From Marinilabilia salmonicolor JCM 21150 (GTDB taxonomy: Bacteria > Bacteroidota > Bacteroidia > Bacteroidales > Marinilabiliaceae), in NCBI RefSeq assembly GCF_000259075.1, contig NZ_AJKI01000044.1, positions 62,001 through 126,000 on the forward strand: 64,000 nt of DNA. Direction: 5' to 3'. A program made the position numbers and the translations under genes. This document shows, in pieces, positions 10,201-17,386 of this stretch. The notes below the pieces were generated by a model. The model had not been told where the DNA came from. It searched no databases and was given only the letters and a program-made list of their open reading frames with translations. The stretch's first letter is position 1; every line of letters starts with the position of its first letter.

Positions 10201-10571
10201 GACTTGCTTCATTTTAGACCTAAGAAAATATGTTTAAATTGCTGAAAGATATAGCTTAAAAAAATGTTTCTCCTGCCCCTCTTTTCCGCACGAGGGGCTT
10301 TAAACTCTCGTCTCCCGACGAGTTTCTCATAAGACAATTTGAACTAAAGAATTGGATCTTCCAGAACCTTCGTTTGTTATTGTTTTGTCGTGAGAGACGA
10401 CGGGATGTGTGCCCCTCGATCGGAATCGAGGGGCAGGGGGGATTCTTTTGACTTGTTTCATTTTAGACCTAAAAAAATATGTTTAAATTGCTGAAAGATA
10501 TAGCTTAAAAAATGGTTTCCCTTCCCCTCTTTTCCGCACGAGGGGCTTTAAAACTCTCGTCTCCTGACGAG
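10201..10571 (+). repeat. Partial tandem duplication around BIME copy B
   Basis: The stretch from 10201 (GACTTGCTTCATTTTAGACC) through the left half of copy B recurs almost unchanged from 10450 (GACTTGTTTCATTTTAGACC) through 10571. This is a direct duplication with a period of about 249 bp, including about 70 bp of AT-rich sequence that is not part of the palindromic element. It suggests unequal exchange or replication slippage between neighbouring BIMEs just upstream of the RAYT gene. Confidence 0.85.
10272..10437 (+). repeat. REP/BIME-like element, copy B
   Basis: Full copy. The left hairpin has arms GCCCCTC and GAGGGGC (10275-10298) with a diverged loop. CTCGTC/GACGAG follows at about 10307-10322, then the conserved spacer, then GTCGT/ACGAC at about 10387-10401, then the perfect right hairpin ending in GGGGCAGG. 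Same orientation as all other copies in the window. Confidence 0.9.
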
Positions 10572-10574
10572 TTT
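10519..10574 (+). repeat. Half BIME (left REP only), copy C
   Basis: Only the left palindrome unit is present (CCCCTCTTTTCCGCACGAGG, then CTCGTC/GACGAG). It ends 31 bp before the RAYT start codon. A similar left-type half unit lies 34 bp after the RAYT stop, so the transposase gene is bracketed by two direct REP units, the usual setting of RAYT genes. Confidence 0.85.
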
Positions 10575-10605
10575 GAAGCAGTAGTAAAAACTAAACCCAA
10601 AAAGA

Positions 10606-11157
10606 ATGTCTTCCGAAAATTATGTTATTAGAAATCAAAACGCAGTGCATTTTCTAACATTTACGGTAATTGACTGGATTGATGTATTCACAAGAGCTAA
10701 TTACAAGGAAGAGATTGTAGCTTCCCTTGATTTTTGCCAAAAGAACAAGGGATTGGTTTTATATGCATGGTGCCTGATGACAAATCATTTACATTTGGTT
10801 TGTAAGGCAGAAGAACCATATCACCTGACACATATAGTGCGGGACTTTAAAAGATTTACTGCCAATAATATTTTAAGTAAAATACAGAATGAAACCGAAA
10901 GTCGAAGGAATTGGATTTTAAACGCATTTAGAAATGCAGGGAAGTATGATCACAGGGTTAAAAAGATTCATTTTTGGCAAGATGGCTGCCATCCCATAGA
11001 GCTGATCAATAATCAGATGATAGATGAGCGCATTAATTATGTACATGAAAACCCTGTGAGGACGATGATTGTAACCAATCCGGAGGATTACCTGTTCAGT
11101 TCGGCAAGAAATTATGCTTCTTTGCCCGCAATAATTGATGTGGAGGTGGTGTGTTGA
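10606..11157 (+). CDS. REP-associated tyrosine transposase (RAYT, Y1_Tnp/IS200-like)
   Basis: A 183-residue Y1-type HUH nuclease. The HUH metal site is in LMTNHLHLVCKAEE (about residues 62-75). The region IELINNQMIDERINYVHENPVR (about 145-165) holds the conserved Tyr and the YVHxNPVR signature of RAYT proteins. The fold begins with AVHFLTFTVIDWIDVF. RAYT proteins cut and join single-stranded REP palindromes. Here the gene is bracketed by REP half units and surrounded by full BIMEs with matching palindromes, so it is the likely mobiliser of this family in the genome. The reading frame is intact. Length is on the short side of normal. Confidence 0.93.
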   Translation: MSSENYVIRNQNAVHFLTFTVIDWIDVFTRANYKEEIVASLDFCQKNKGLVLYAWCLMTNHLHLVCKAEEPYHLTHIVRDFKRFTANNILSKIQNETESRRNWILNAFRNAGKYDHRVKKIHFWQDGCHPIELINNQMIDERINYVHENPVRTMIVTNPEDYLFSSARNYASLPAIIDVEVVC

Positions 11158-11190
11158 ATTATTGAATGTCAATAAGGTTTCAGTTTTTCC

Positions 11191-11243
11191 TCCTCCCCCT
11201 CGATTCCGATCGAGGGGGCTTTCCCTCCTCGTCTCCCGACGAC
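11191..11243 (+). repeat. Half BIME (left REP only), copy D1
   Basis: Left-type palindrome with a perfect hairpin (CCCCTCGAT arm, TCCG loop, ATCGAGGGG arm) at about 11195-11219, then CTCGTC..GACGA. It lies 34 bp after the RAYT stop codon and directly abuts the next full copy. Confidence 0.85.
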
Positions 11244-11247
11244 TTTT

Positions 11248-11415
11248 TCCTTCCCCTCTTTTCCGCACGAGGGGCTTTAAAATCCTCGTCTCCCGTCGAG
11301 TATCTCATAAGATAAGTTGAACTAAAGAATTGTATCTTCCAGAAACTTCGTTTGTTATTGTTTTGTCGTGAGAAACGACGGGATGTGTGCCCCTCGATCG
11401 GAATCGAGGGGCAGG
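11248..11415 (+). repeat. REP/BIME-like element, copy D2
   Basis: Full copy: left arm CCCCTC/GAGGGGC, CTCGTC/GTCGAG (one arm mutated), conserved spacer, GTCGT/ACGAC, and the perfect right hairpin ending GGGGCAGG. It forms the left boundary of the AT-rich HTH/peptide/peptidase cargo. Confidence 0.9.
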
Positions 11416-11511
11416 TCATAAAATTATTTTATTTTTTATATCTTGCGTTCGATATTTTAAAAGGGATGTATTCGTAATCCCTGATAAATTGTTACCCAAA
11501 TCCCCAATCAA

Positions 11512-11868
11512 ATGAGTTTTACCAAACAACTAACCCGTCTTCAACAGCTGGATCGTCTCATCCGGATGCGCTGTACCGGCAATGCCGCAGAATTAGCTGA
11601 AAAGCTGCAAGTTTCACAAAGTTCCCTTTTCTTATTGCTTCAGACCGCCAAAGAGCTTGGTGCAGAGATTCATTTCAACCATTACCGGTGTACCTACGAG
11701 TATGAGAAAACTATGCGTTTTGTGTGTGGTTTTGAGGTGATTGACCGCGAGAAGCTTCATCAGGCGCGGGGAGGTATGTCATGTGGCGAACTTCGTCATC
11801 CACGAGGAAAGAGAAAAAGCTTCTTTTTATTTAGAATTTCTAAAAATTATACCACTCCAAAATTTTAG
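11512..11868 (+). CDS. Small helix-turn-helix protein
   Basis: A 118-residue protein whose first 75 residues match the small Bacteroidota HTH type (QLTRLQQLDRLIRMRCTGNA, AELAEKLQVSQSSLFLLLQT), a winged-helix DNA-binding fold, followed by RFVCGF. Proteins of this kind usually end soon after that point. Here about 40 further residues, basic and without recognisable domain (GKRKSFFLFRISK), run on, possibly through a lost stop. It lies 109 bp upstream of a GG-leader peptide gene on the same strand and is a plausible regulator of it (inference from position only). Confidence 0.7.
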   Translation: MSFTKQLTRLQQLDRLIRMRCTGNAAELAEKLQVSQSSLFLLLQTAKELGAEIHFNHYRCTYEYEKTMRFVCGFEVIDREKLHQARGGMSCGELRHPRGKRKSFFLFRISKNYTTPKF

Positions 11869-11977
11869 GAGTGGGCAGGCATATTTTTACCCTGCATTTT
11901 AGTTATCCCGGCCGGAGGATGAATGCCCCGGATGCCGAAAAGGGTAAGAGTAGGCGGAAATTTTAAATCACAGTAAA

Positions 11978-12154
11978 ATGAATAGAATTAGTGTTTTGAA
12001 TGAGTCAAAGTTTGAAAGGATGACACCTCAACAACTTCAAGTTATCCAAGGTGGGATGACAGGGAAAGGAATTTGTCTTTCCTGTAAAAAGAGAGCTAGA
12101 AAAATCAGAATAGCAATAGGAACTGAGCCATCAGGAGAAACTATTTCTGGGTAG
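11978..12154 (+). CDS. GG-leader peptide, candidate RiPP/bacteriocin-like precursor
   Basis: A 58-codon reading frame, MNRISVLNESKFERMTPQQL, followed by QVIQGG and a 32-residue core. The leader has the features of Bacteroidales double-glycine precursors: a short charged N-terminus, an E-x-F/M..L..M-type helix and a Gly-Gly at residues 25-26. The core (MTGKGICLSCKKRARKIRIA...) is strongly basic with a CxxC pair. Established knowledge: such leaders are cut by peptidase-containing ABC transporters (C39). No such transporter, radical SAM enzyme or cyclodehydratase is visible nearby, so maturation would have to act in trans. A stable hairpin follows the stop. Its position between an HTH gene and an S41 peptidase lipoprotein supports a real gene. 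Confidence 0.72.
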   Translation: MNRISVLNESKFERMTPQQLQVIQGGMTGKGICLSCKKRARKIRIAIGTEPSGETISG

Positions 12155-12163
12155 ATACTTGAA

Positions 12164-12190
12164 GGGGAGAGTTATCTTTTTTGCTCTCCC
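12164..12190 (+). terminator. Hairpin after the GG-leader peptide gene
   Basis: GGGAGAG (12165-12171) pairs with CTCTCCC (12184-12190) around a T-rich loop. There is no T-run after the stem, so this may be an attenuator or mRNA-stabilising hairpin that lets the peptide be made in excess over the S41 peptidase downstream, rather than a full terminator. Confidence 0.5.
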
Positions 12191-12211
12191 TCCACTTTAA
12201 TGATTTGACAA

Positions 12212-13573
12212 ATGAAAATTTTTCTTTTTGAAGTTGTTATATGCTTTCTTTTTCTGAGCTGTAGTTCAAATGTGTTTGTGCGAGAACAGTATATTTCCTA
12301 TGAGGAGAAGCAAGATACGGTGTTAACAGGAGAAAGAATCGACTTGTTTATAAACAGGATCAAAAAATACCACCCCTATTCTTTTGATAGCTTAGGAGGA
12401 AGAGGTATTGATGAATTAATTGAAAAAATAGGAAAATCTTTTCCTACTCAGAAAATGAACGATGCTGAATTGGTTTTTCAGGCGCGTAAATTGATGGATT
12501 TTATTAATCATGAAGATCCTCATTTTAGAATTATTCCTGTTTTTAGAAAATTTCCTGAACTTAAATATAAAACAGCATCAATAACGGTGCCCCCATTTCG
12601 GGGACTTTGTATCAACGATTCCTTATTGGTTTATTCTCCTTATGATGAAGGATTGAAAAGAGGTGACTTGATAAAATCTATAAATGATATCCCTGTAAAA
12701 GAATACCTGCACTATTATTATCGTGATCGGTATGTGGATGTAGGCAACTTAGTTTGGTATTTTAATTACAGGGTATATCCGAGATACAAAATTGATTTTA
12801 TTCGAAATGATGAAGAAAACTCTGTGATCATCGAGGGAATGCCTTATCCAAATTATTTAGTTAAAGGAGGTCCCTTTTGCGAAGGGAAGATAATTCCCGG
12901 TTATTCTTTAGGTTATTTTAAAATCCGTGAATTTGAAAACAACCGGTACATTTTGAAAAAGTTTAGAAAGCTGGTTGATGAGATGACGGAGAAAGGTTAT
13001 TCAGACTTAATCATTGATTTACGTGAAAACACCGGGGGTTCGGGGAATGATTTAAATTTGTTTTTCTCTTTTTTCTCGGATAAGGACAGTCTTCACTATT
13101 TGAAAAATGCCAAAGCAAGGGTGTCAAAGATTACGAAGGATTATGGATTTGATGAATCACAGTACGGACAGGTGTTGAGTTTACCTTCCGAAAAAGTTTT
13201 TCACTCATTTGCACTTGACTCATCCTTGTTCGTTCCCAATCTTAAGGTTTATGTTTTGATTAGTCGTACAACGGGATCCATTGCTGCCAGTTTTGCAAAT
13301 ATTTGTCAATACAATGGAATTGGGACTCTTGTGGGTGAACAATTGGCCCCTAATGCCTTGAAATATGGAGAGGTTGCTTCAGGTGAATTTCTTGATAATC
13401 CTTTTGCTTTTTCCACTATTCAATACGACGAATATACCAAAGCTAAAGATGGCATTGTGCGTCCCGATATCCCAATCCCCTATATTGCCAGGGAATATAT
13501 GAAAGGGGGAGATCCGGTTTTGGAGAAGCTGCTGGAGTATTTAAAGGATGAAAAGCTCGTATTTTTCCAATAA
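12212..13573 (+). CDS. S41-family peptidase lipoprotein
   Basis: A 453-residue protein with a lipoprotein signal (VVICFLFLSCSS, lipid Cys at about 16). A short PDZ-like region (GLKRGDLIKSINDIPV) lies at about 146-165. The C-terminal S41 fold shows LGYFKIREF, LIIDLRENTGGSGND at about 268-282, and the nucleophile region SRTTGSIAASFA near 350-358, followed by GTLVGEQLAPNALKYGE. That last motif places it with the S41 group having GEPTGG-like loops rather than the Ser/Lys CtpA processing proteases. It probably acts in the periplasm on a peptide substrate. It starts 57 bp after the GG-leader peptide gene, so that peptide could be its substrate or inducer (inference). The gene is clearly more AT-rich than the flanking housekeeping genes, which suggests acquisition. 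Confidence 0.85.
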   Translation: MKIFLFEVVICFLFLSCSSNVFVREQYISYEEKQDTVLTGERIDLFINRIKKYHPYSFDSLGGRGIDELIEKIGKSFPTQKMNDAELVFQARKLMDFINHEDPHFRIIPVFRKFPELKYKTASITVPPFRGLCINDSLLVYSPYDEGLKRGDLIKSINDIPVKEYLHYYYRDRYVDVGNLVWYFNYRVYPRYKIDFIRNDEENSVIIEGMPYPNYLVKGGPFCEGKIIPGYSLGYFKIREFENNRYILKKFRKLVDEMTEKGYSDLIIDLRENTGGSGNDLNLFFSFFSDKDSLHYLKNAKARVSKITKDYGFDESQYGQVLSLPSEKVFHSFALDSSLFVPNLKVYVLISRTTGSIAASFANICQYNGIGTLVGEQLAPNALKYGEVASGEFLDNPFAFSTIQYDEYTKAKDGIVRPDIPIPYIAREYMKGGDPVLEKLLEYLKDEKLVFFQ

Positions 13574-13633
13574 TTGGAGATTGAAATAGATTATTTGCGA
13601 AACGAAGTTCATAAAATAGGTCAAATTCAGGAT

Positions 13634-14197
13634 ATGAGATTAATAGCAATTCTTATAATAATTTGTTTTACCTCATGTTCAATCCTGAAGGAGGATCAGA
13701 ATAAGCGCCTGAAAGAGAATAATGATTTAGCATTTCAATTAAGTCAGATTTATGGGGCTGATCAAGTGATTAGGCAAGTGCCTGGTAATAGTGACCGCAT
13801 TATTGTGATGCAGAAAATAGACTCTCTTAACTTTGTTCGGATAATTGATTTCATAAAAGAACATGGTTATCCAAATGAAAAACTTTTAGGGGAATCGTAT
13901 AACAAGAATGAAAGTGTCTGTTTGGCTGCTCCATCTATTCTACTTCATAATTCTTCGAAAGTTGTTCAAAAACCCACATTCAATCTATTAAAGAGTGAAG
14001 TTGAGAAGGGCAACATGAAGCCAGAAGCATTGGCATTGATTTTGGATAAATACTATGTTTATTATAAAGGGTATTCTCTTTATCATACACAATTTAAAAA
14101 AGCTTGTATAGAGAATAAAGAATTGGTCAACAAGGCAAGATTGGAAATAGGGCTAAGTGCCTTGCCTGATTCCTTGTTTACAGGCAGTTGTAATTAA
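13634..14197 (+). CDS. Small lipoprotein, possibly DUF6624-like
   Basis: The ATG at 13634 is preferred over a TTG 60 bp upstream because it gives a clean lipoprotein signal (MRLIAILIIICFTSCS, lipid Cys at 15). The mature 170-residue protein is helical. A short pattern (LAFQLSQIYGADQ, then DSLNFVRIIDFIKEHGYPNE) resembles DUF6624 proteins, but I cannot confirm membership. It follows the S41 peptidase by 60 bp on the same strand, with the same low GC, so they are probably co-transcribed. It could be an accessory or immunity-type partner. BIME copy E begins 6 bp after the stop. Confidence 0.7.
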   Translation: MRLIAILIIICFTSCSILKEDQNKRLKENNDLAFQLSQIYGADQVIRQVPGNSDRIIVMQKIDSLNFVRIIDFIKEHGYPNEKLLGESYNKNESVCLAAPSILLHNSSKVVQKPTFNLLKSEVEKGNMKPEALALILDKYYVYYKGYSLYHTQFKKACIENKELVNKARLEIGLSALPDSLFTGSCN

Positions 14198-14203
14198 TCA
14201 TTA

Positions 14204-14338
14204 ACTCTCGTCTCCCGACGAGTCTTTCACAAGACAAATTGAACTAAAGAATTGTATCTAATCCTAATTTCGTTTGTTATTGCTTCGGTTGTGGGATACG
14301 GCGGTTTTTGTGCCCCTCGATCGGAATCGAGGGGCAGG
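14204..14338 (+). repeat. REP/BIME-like element, copy E (left-truncated)
   Basis: It lacks the outer left hairpin and begins with CTCGTC/GACGAG at 14206-14221. Spacer and right hairpin are intact, but the inner right stem has decayed (GGTTGTGGGATACGGC). It closes the AT-rich HTH/peptide/S41/lipoprotein block on the right, so that block is framed by two BIMEs in direct orientation. Confidence 0.88.
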
Positions 14339-14406
14339 AGAAACTTGTTGACCCATACATCAAAAAATCCCAACAATTAGGGATTTTAGGAATCCTACCA
14401 TCATTG

Positions 14407-14414
14407 TAGTTTTG
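14407..14414 (+). promoter_or_regulatory. Bacteroidota -7 element (TAGTTTTG) for the porin operon
   Basis: The octamer matches TAnnTTTG. It predicts a transcript start near 14420, which leaves a normal leader before the ATG at 14450 but almost none before the in-frame ATG at 14429. This decides the start chosen for the porin gene. Confidence 0.6.
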
Positions 14415-14449
14415 CACTGTTAATTTTAATGGGTTTAAATAAAAGCAGA

Positions 14450-15655
14450 ATGATGAAGAGAGGGTTTTTACTTTTAATGGCTGTGATGATGACTGTGTTG
14501 GGTTATGCACAAGGAGAAACGGAGGAGACCAACGTTTATACCAATGCTGCTGATAATTTGTTGTCGAACGACAATAAGTTGGTTGTTGGTGGTTATGGAG
14601 AAGTTCATTACAATCAGCCGCTTGATGCTGACACTAAAAACAACGGAAAACTGGATGTTCACAGGATTGTGATGCTGCTTGGTTATAATTTTAGCGATAA
14701 AACCAGGTTTGTGACCGAACTGGAATTCGAGCATGTAAAAGAACTCTACGTCGAACAGGCTTTTCTTCAACATCAGTTGAGCAGGAGTGTGAATTTGAGA
14801 GGGGGACTCATGCTGGTGCCCATGGGTGTTGTAAATGAGTACCATGAGCCAACGACCTTTCATGGGGTGGAGCGGCCATGGATCGACAAATACATAGCAC
14901 CTACTACCTGGCGTGAAATCGGTTTTGGTGTAACCGGGAATATCCTGCCAGCCTCCTTAAAGTATCAGGCTTATGTCATGAATGGATTTAACGGTTACGA
15001 TGGATCTGCGAACCTGGGCGGAAAAAACGGACTTCGAAAAGGTCGCCAAAAAGGGGCGGAGTCTTACATTAGTTCCCCCAATTTTACAGGAAAAATTGAG
15101 TACTATGGCATCAGGGGGTTAAATGTTGGACTGTCAGGTTATTTCGGCAAAACACAAACGACTTTGTATGACGGGGTGAGTGAAGATGATGATGCTGCTC
15201 TGGCTATTGCGGACTCTTCTGCAGTGGGAGTTTCCATGATTGGTGTCGATGCTCGATACTCCATCAATGCACTTCAGTTGCGTGGCCAGTATTATTACGT
15301 CGGACTCTCCAATACGGAAGAATACAATGCTTTTACCGCCGATGACGGGGATTTAAATGATTTAGGCAGTGCTATGACCGGTTATTATGTGGAGGCAGCT
15401 TACGATGTTTTGAGATCTCACAGTACAGAGAAACAGCTGATGCCCTTTGTGCGGTACGAATATTTGAACACGCACAGTGATGTGGAGGATAATATCAGTA
15501 AAAATCCGGCTTACGAAAAAAATATTATTACTACCGGATTGACTTTAGCTCTGACCCAGGGTGCTGTGGTTAAAGCCGACATGCAGTTTGTTAAATCAGA
15601 CAATCAGGATGAATACCAAAAGACCTTCAATGTCGGGTTTGGGGTAATGTTTTAA
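14450..15655 (+). CDS. Outer-membrane porin-like beta-barrel protein
   Basis: A 401-residue protein with signal peptide (MMKRGFLLLMAVMMTVLGYAQ) and a barrel rich in alternating aromatic strands: KLVVGGYGEVHYNQ, FVTELEFEHVKELYVEQAFL, RGGLMLVPMGVVNEYHEPT, and terminal FNVGFGVMF with a C-terminal Phe. The N-terminal pattern resembles phosphate-selective-porin (OprO/OprP)-type proteins in Bacteroidota, but the substrate cannot be read from sequence. It precedes an FMN-binding secreted protein by 14 bp and is surely in one operon with it. The pair is bounded by BIME copies E and F. Confidence 0.8.
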   Translation: MMKRGFLLLMAVMMTVLGYAQGETEETNVYTNAADNLLSNDNKLVVGGYGEVHYNQPLDADTKNNGKLDVHRIVMLLGYNFSDKTRFVTELEFEHVKELYVEQAFLQHQLSRSVNLRGGLMLVPMGVVNEYHEPTTFHGVERPWIDKYIAPTTWREIGFGVTGNILPASLKYQAYVMNGFNGYDGSANLGGKNGLRKGRQKGAESYISSPNFTGKIEYYGIRGLNVGLSGYFGKTQTTLYDGVSEDDDAALAIADSSAVGVSMIGVDARYSINALQLRGQYYYVGLSNTEEYNAFTADDGDLNDLGSAMTGYYVEAAYDVLRSHSTEKQLMPFVRYEYLNTHSDVEDNISKNPAYEKNIITTGLTLALTQGAVVKADMQFVKSDNQDEYQKTFNVGFGVMF

Positions 15656-15669
15656 GAAAAAATAAAATC

Positions 15670-16218
15670 ATGAGAACGCGTGGATTATTGGTGTTGTTGG
15701 GACTGATGTTTGGATGGGTGTTGGCGCAGGATCAGCCGGATTATCAGCATCGTACTCTTAACCGGGCACTGGCCAAAGATGGAGTTTCCGGATTTACTAA
15801 TCTTTCGGAAGTATGTCTTCCAGATTCCATTCAGAACACTTTTACCGGGAAGTTTTTCGAAATCTCTCCTGCGGGAGATCAATATAAATATGTATATGCC
15901 GGGCGTGTCAACAGCTGCAGGTCCGGCGGGTGTTCAGCCCAGGGTGAACCGGCGGGTAATAGTGAATATTTCGATTATTTTATTCTTTTTGATGCTGAAA
16001 AAAGTGTTCAGGTAGTAAAGGTCTTTAACTATCAGGCCACACATGGATATGAAATTACTTCCAGAGGATGGTTAAAACAGTTTGCAGGTCATGATGGATC
16101 TGAATCTCTTCAGGTAAACAAAAATATTGATGCCATTTCCGGTGCCACTATTTCTGTTCAGGCCATTACGGAAGATGTTCAGCGGCAGACTTCCTTGCTT
16201 CAGCGAATGAAGATATGA
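15670..16218 (+). CDS. Exported FMN-binding domain protein
   Basis: A 182-residue protein with signal peptide (LLVLLGLMFGWVLAQ). It carries an FMN_bind fold whose C-terminal DAISGATIS (D154..T160) fits the flavinylation motif D-x2-[ST]-x-A-T, in which ApbE links FMN to the Thr. A CxxxxC pair (NSCRSGGCSAQ, C83/C88) precedes it, which may add a redox or metal function. The setting after a porin suggests a periplasmic or surface electron carrier. No ApbE, NQR/RNF subunit or cytochrome lies in the window. Family call is firm, role is inferred. Confidence 0.85.
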   Translation: MRTRGLLVLLGLMFGWVLAQDQPDYQHRTLNRALAKDGVSGFTNLSEVCLPDSIQNTFTGKFFEISPAGDQYKYVYAGRVNSCRSGGCSAQGEPAGNSEYFDYFILFDAEKSVQVVKVFNYQATHGYEITSRGWLKQFAGHDGSESLQVNKNIDAISGATISVQAITEDVQRQTSLLQRMKI

Positions 16219-16259
16219 GTTATGATTATATAGTGATTAAATCATTTTTCAACTTTCGT

Positions 16260-16424
16260 TGCCCCTCGTTTCCGTGCGAGGGGCTTTTTTGTTCTCGTCT
16301 CCCGACGAGTCTCTCATAAGATAAGTTGAACTAAAGAATTGTATCTTATCGTAACTTCGTTTGCTATTGTTTTGTCGTGAGAGACGACGGAATGTTTGCC
16401 CCTCGATCGGAATCGAGGGGCAGG
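16260..16424 (+). repeat. REP/BIME-like element, copy F
   Basis: Full copy in the 360-bp gap between the FMN-binding gene and ric: GCCCCTC/GAGGGGC arms, CTCGTC/GACGAG, spacer, GTCGT/ACGAC, and the perfect right hairpin ending GGGGCAGG. Same orientation as the others. Confidence 0.9.
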
Positions 16425-16510
16425 AAGATTCTTTTAACTTGCATCATAGCGATCCAGCCGAAGAAGCTTAACTTCATTCTAAGAGATTTATGTGATATTA
16501 TTAAAAAAAC

Positions 16511-16530
16511 AAAAGACAAAGAAGTCTTTT
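16511..16530 (+). promoter_or_regulatory. Palindromic candidate operator upstream of ric
   Basis: AAAAGAC, six bases, GTCTTTT forms a perfect 7+7 dyad. Its centre lies about 27 bp upstream of the TATATTTG -7 element, so it covers the -33 region. That position suits a repressor or an Rrf2/CRP-type regulator. The three-cysteine Rrf2 gene nearby is a candidate, without proof. Confidence 0.5.
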
Positions 16531-16543
16531 TATATAAAATACC

Positions 16544-16551
16544 TATATTTG
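16544..16551 (+). promoter_or_regulatory. Bacteroidota -7 element (TATATTTG) for ric
   Basis: Matches TAnnTTTG and lies 27 bp upstream of the ric ATG. Confidence 0.65.
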
Positions 16552-16578
16552 CATTGTCAATCATAAAAACGAAACGCT

Positions 16579-17301
16579 ATGAATATTGATGCAAATACCA
16601 TCGTAGGCGACATTGTAAAAGAGAGTTACAAAGCCGCGCCGGTTCTGGAGAACCATCATATTGATTTTTGCTGTGGTGGGAATATTTCACTGAATGATGC
16701 TTGTGCCAATGCTTCGGTAGATGTGGCCGCGTTGATTCCTCAACTGGAAGAGGTAATGAAAGAGGAGGATTTTGATGCCCGGTTTATTCAAAGCCTGGAT
16801 TTGGATCAGCTGGCCGATTATATCGAGAAGCGGCATCATTCTTATGTGAAAGAGAAGATTCCTTTTCTTAAAGCCAAGTTGGAGAAGTTGTGTAATGCTC
16901 ATGGGGGCAATCACCCCGAATTGTTTGATGTGGCCCGGATGTTCGAAGAGAGCGCCGCAAACCTGAGTGCACATTTGATGAAAGAAGAATTGGTGCTTTT
17001 CCCTCAGGTGCGTAAACTGGCAAAAGCTAACAGGGGTGAGCAGGTAGATCTGGAGCAATTCCAGGGGGTGGATTCTCCCATCAAGGTAATGCTTGCGGAG
17101 CACGATGCTGAGGGGGACCGTTTCAGAACCATTTCCGAGATCACCAACGGATACCGGACTCCCGATGATGGCTGTAATACTTATGAGGTTACCATGCGGA
17201 CCCTGCAAGAATTTGAGGATGATTTGCACCGCCACATTCACCTTGAGAATAACATCTTGTTTCCCGGAGCACTGAAGCTGGAAGAGGAGTTGGGCGCATA
17301 A
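16579..17301 (+). CDS. ric: Di-iron iron-sulfur cluster repair protein RIC (ScdA/YtfE)
   Basis: A 240-residue protein. The N-terminal ScdA_N domain has the characteristic HIDFCCGGN at about 25-33. A hemerythrin-type four-helix bundle follows, with metal-binding His/Glu in RHHSYV, HGGNHPE, LSAHLMKEELVLFP, EHDAEGDR and HRHIHLENNILFP. RIC repairs Fe-S clusters damaged by nitric oxide or oxidative stress, in the cytoplasm. Length is normal. It is followed by a BIME and then an Rrf2 regulator on the same strand. A dyad overlaps its promoter. Confidence 0.96.
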   Translation: MNIDANTIVGDIVKESYKAAPVLENHHIDFCCGGNISLNDACANASVDVAALIPQLEEVMKEEDFDARFIQSLDLDQLADYIEKRHHSYVKEKIPFLKAKLEKLCNAHGGNHPELFDVARMFEESAANLSAHLMKEELVLFPQVRKLAKANRGEQVDLEQFQGVDSPIKVMLAEHDAEGDRFRTISEITNGYRTPDDGCNTYEVTMRTLQEFEDDLHRHIHLENNILFPGALKLEEELGA

Positions 17302-17386
17302 CGGTCGCAGGGCATGGTGCATGGAGCGAAGAGCCTGGTGTAGTGCAATGTTCTGGTGGTGCTCTGTTTTTTCATTGTGAATTTTT

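Noticed and set aside
10003-11415. Regularly spaced repeats resembling a CRISPR array
   Set aside because: Repeats are 165-190 bp long, palindromic, share their spacer and surround a RAYT gene; there are no unique 30-40 bp spacers and no cas genes.
16687-17322. 211-residue minus-strand frame
   Set aside because: Antisense shadow of ric, which has clear family motifs on the plus strand.
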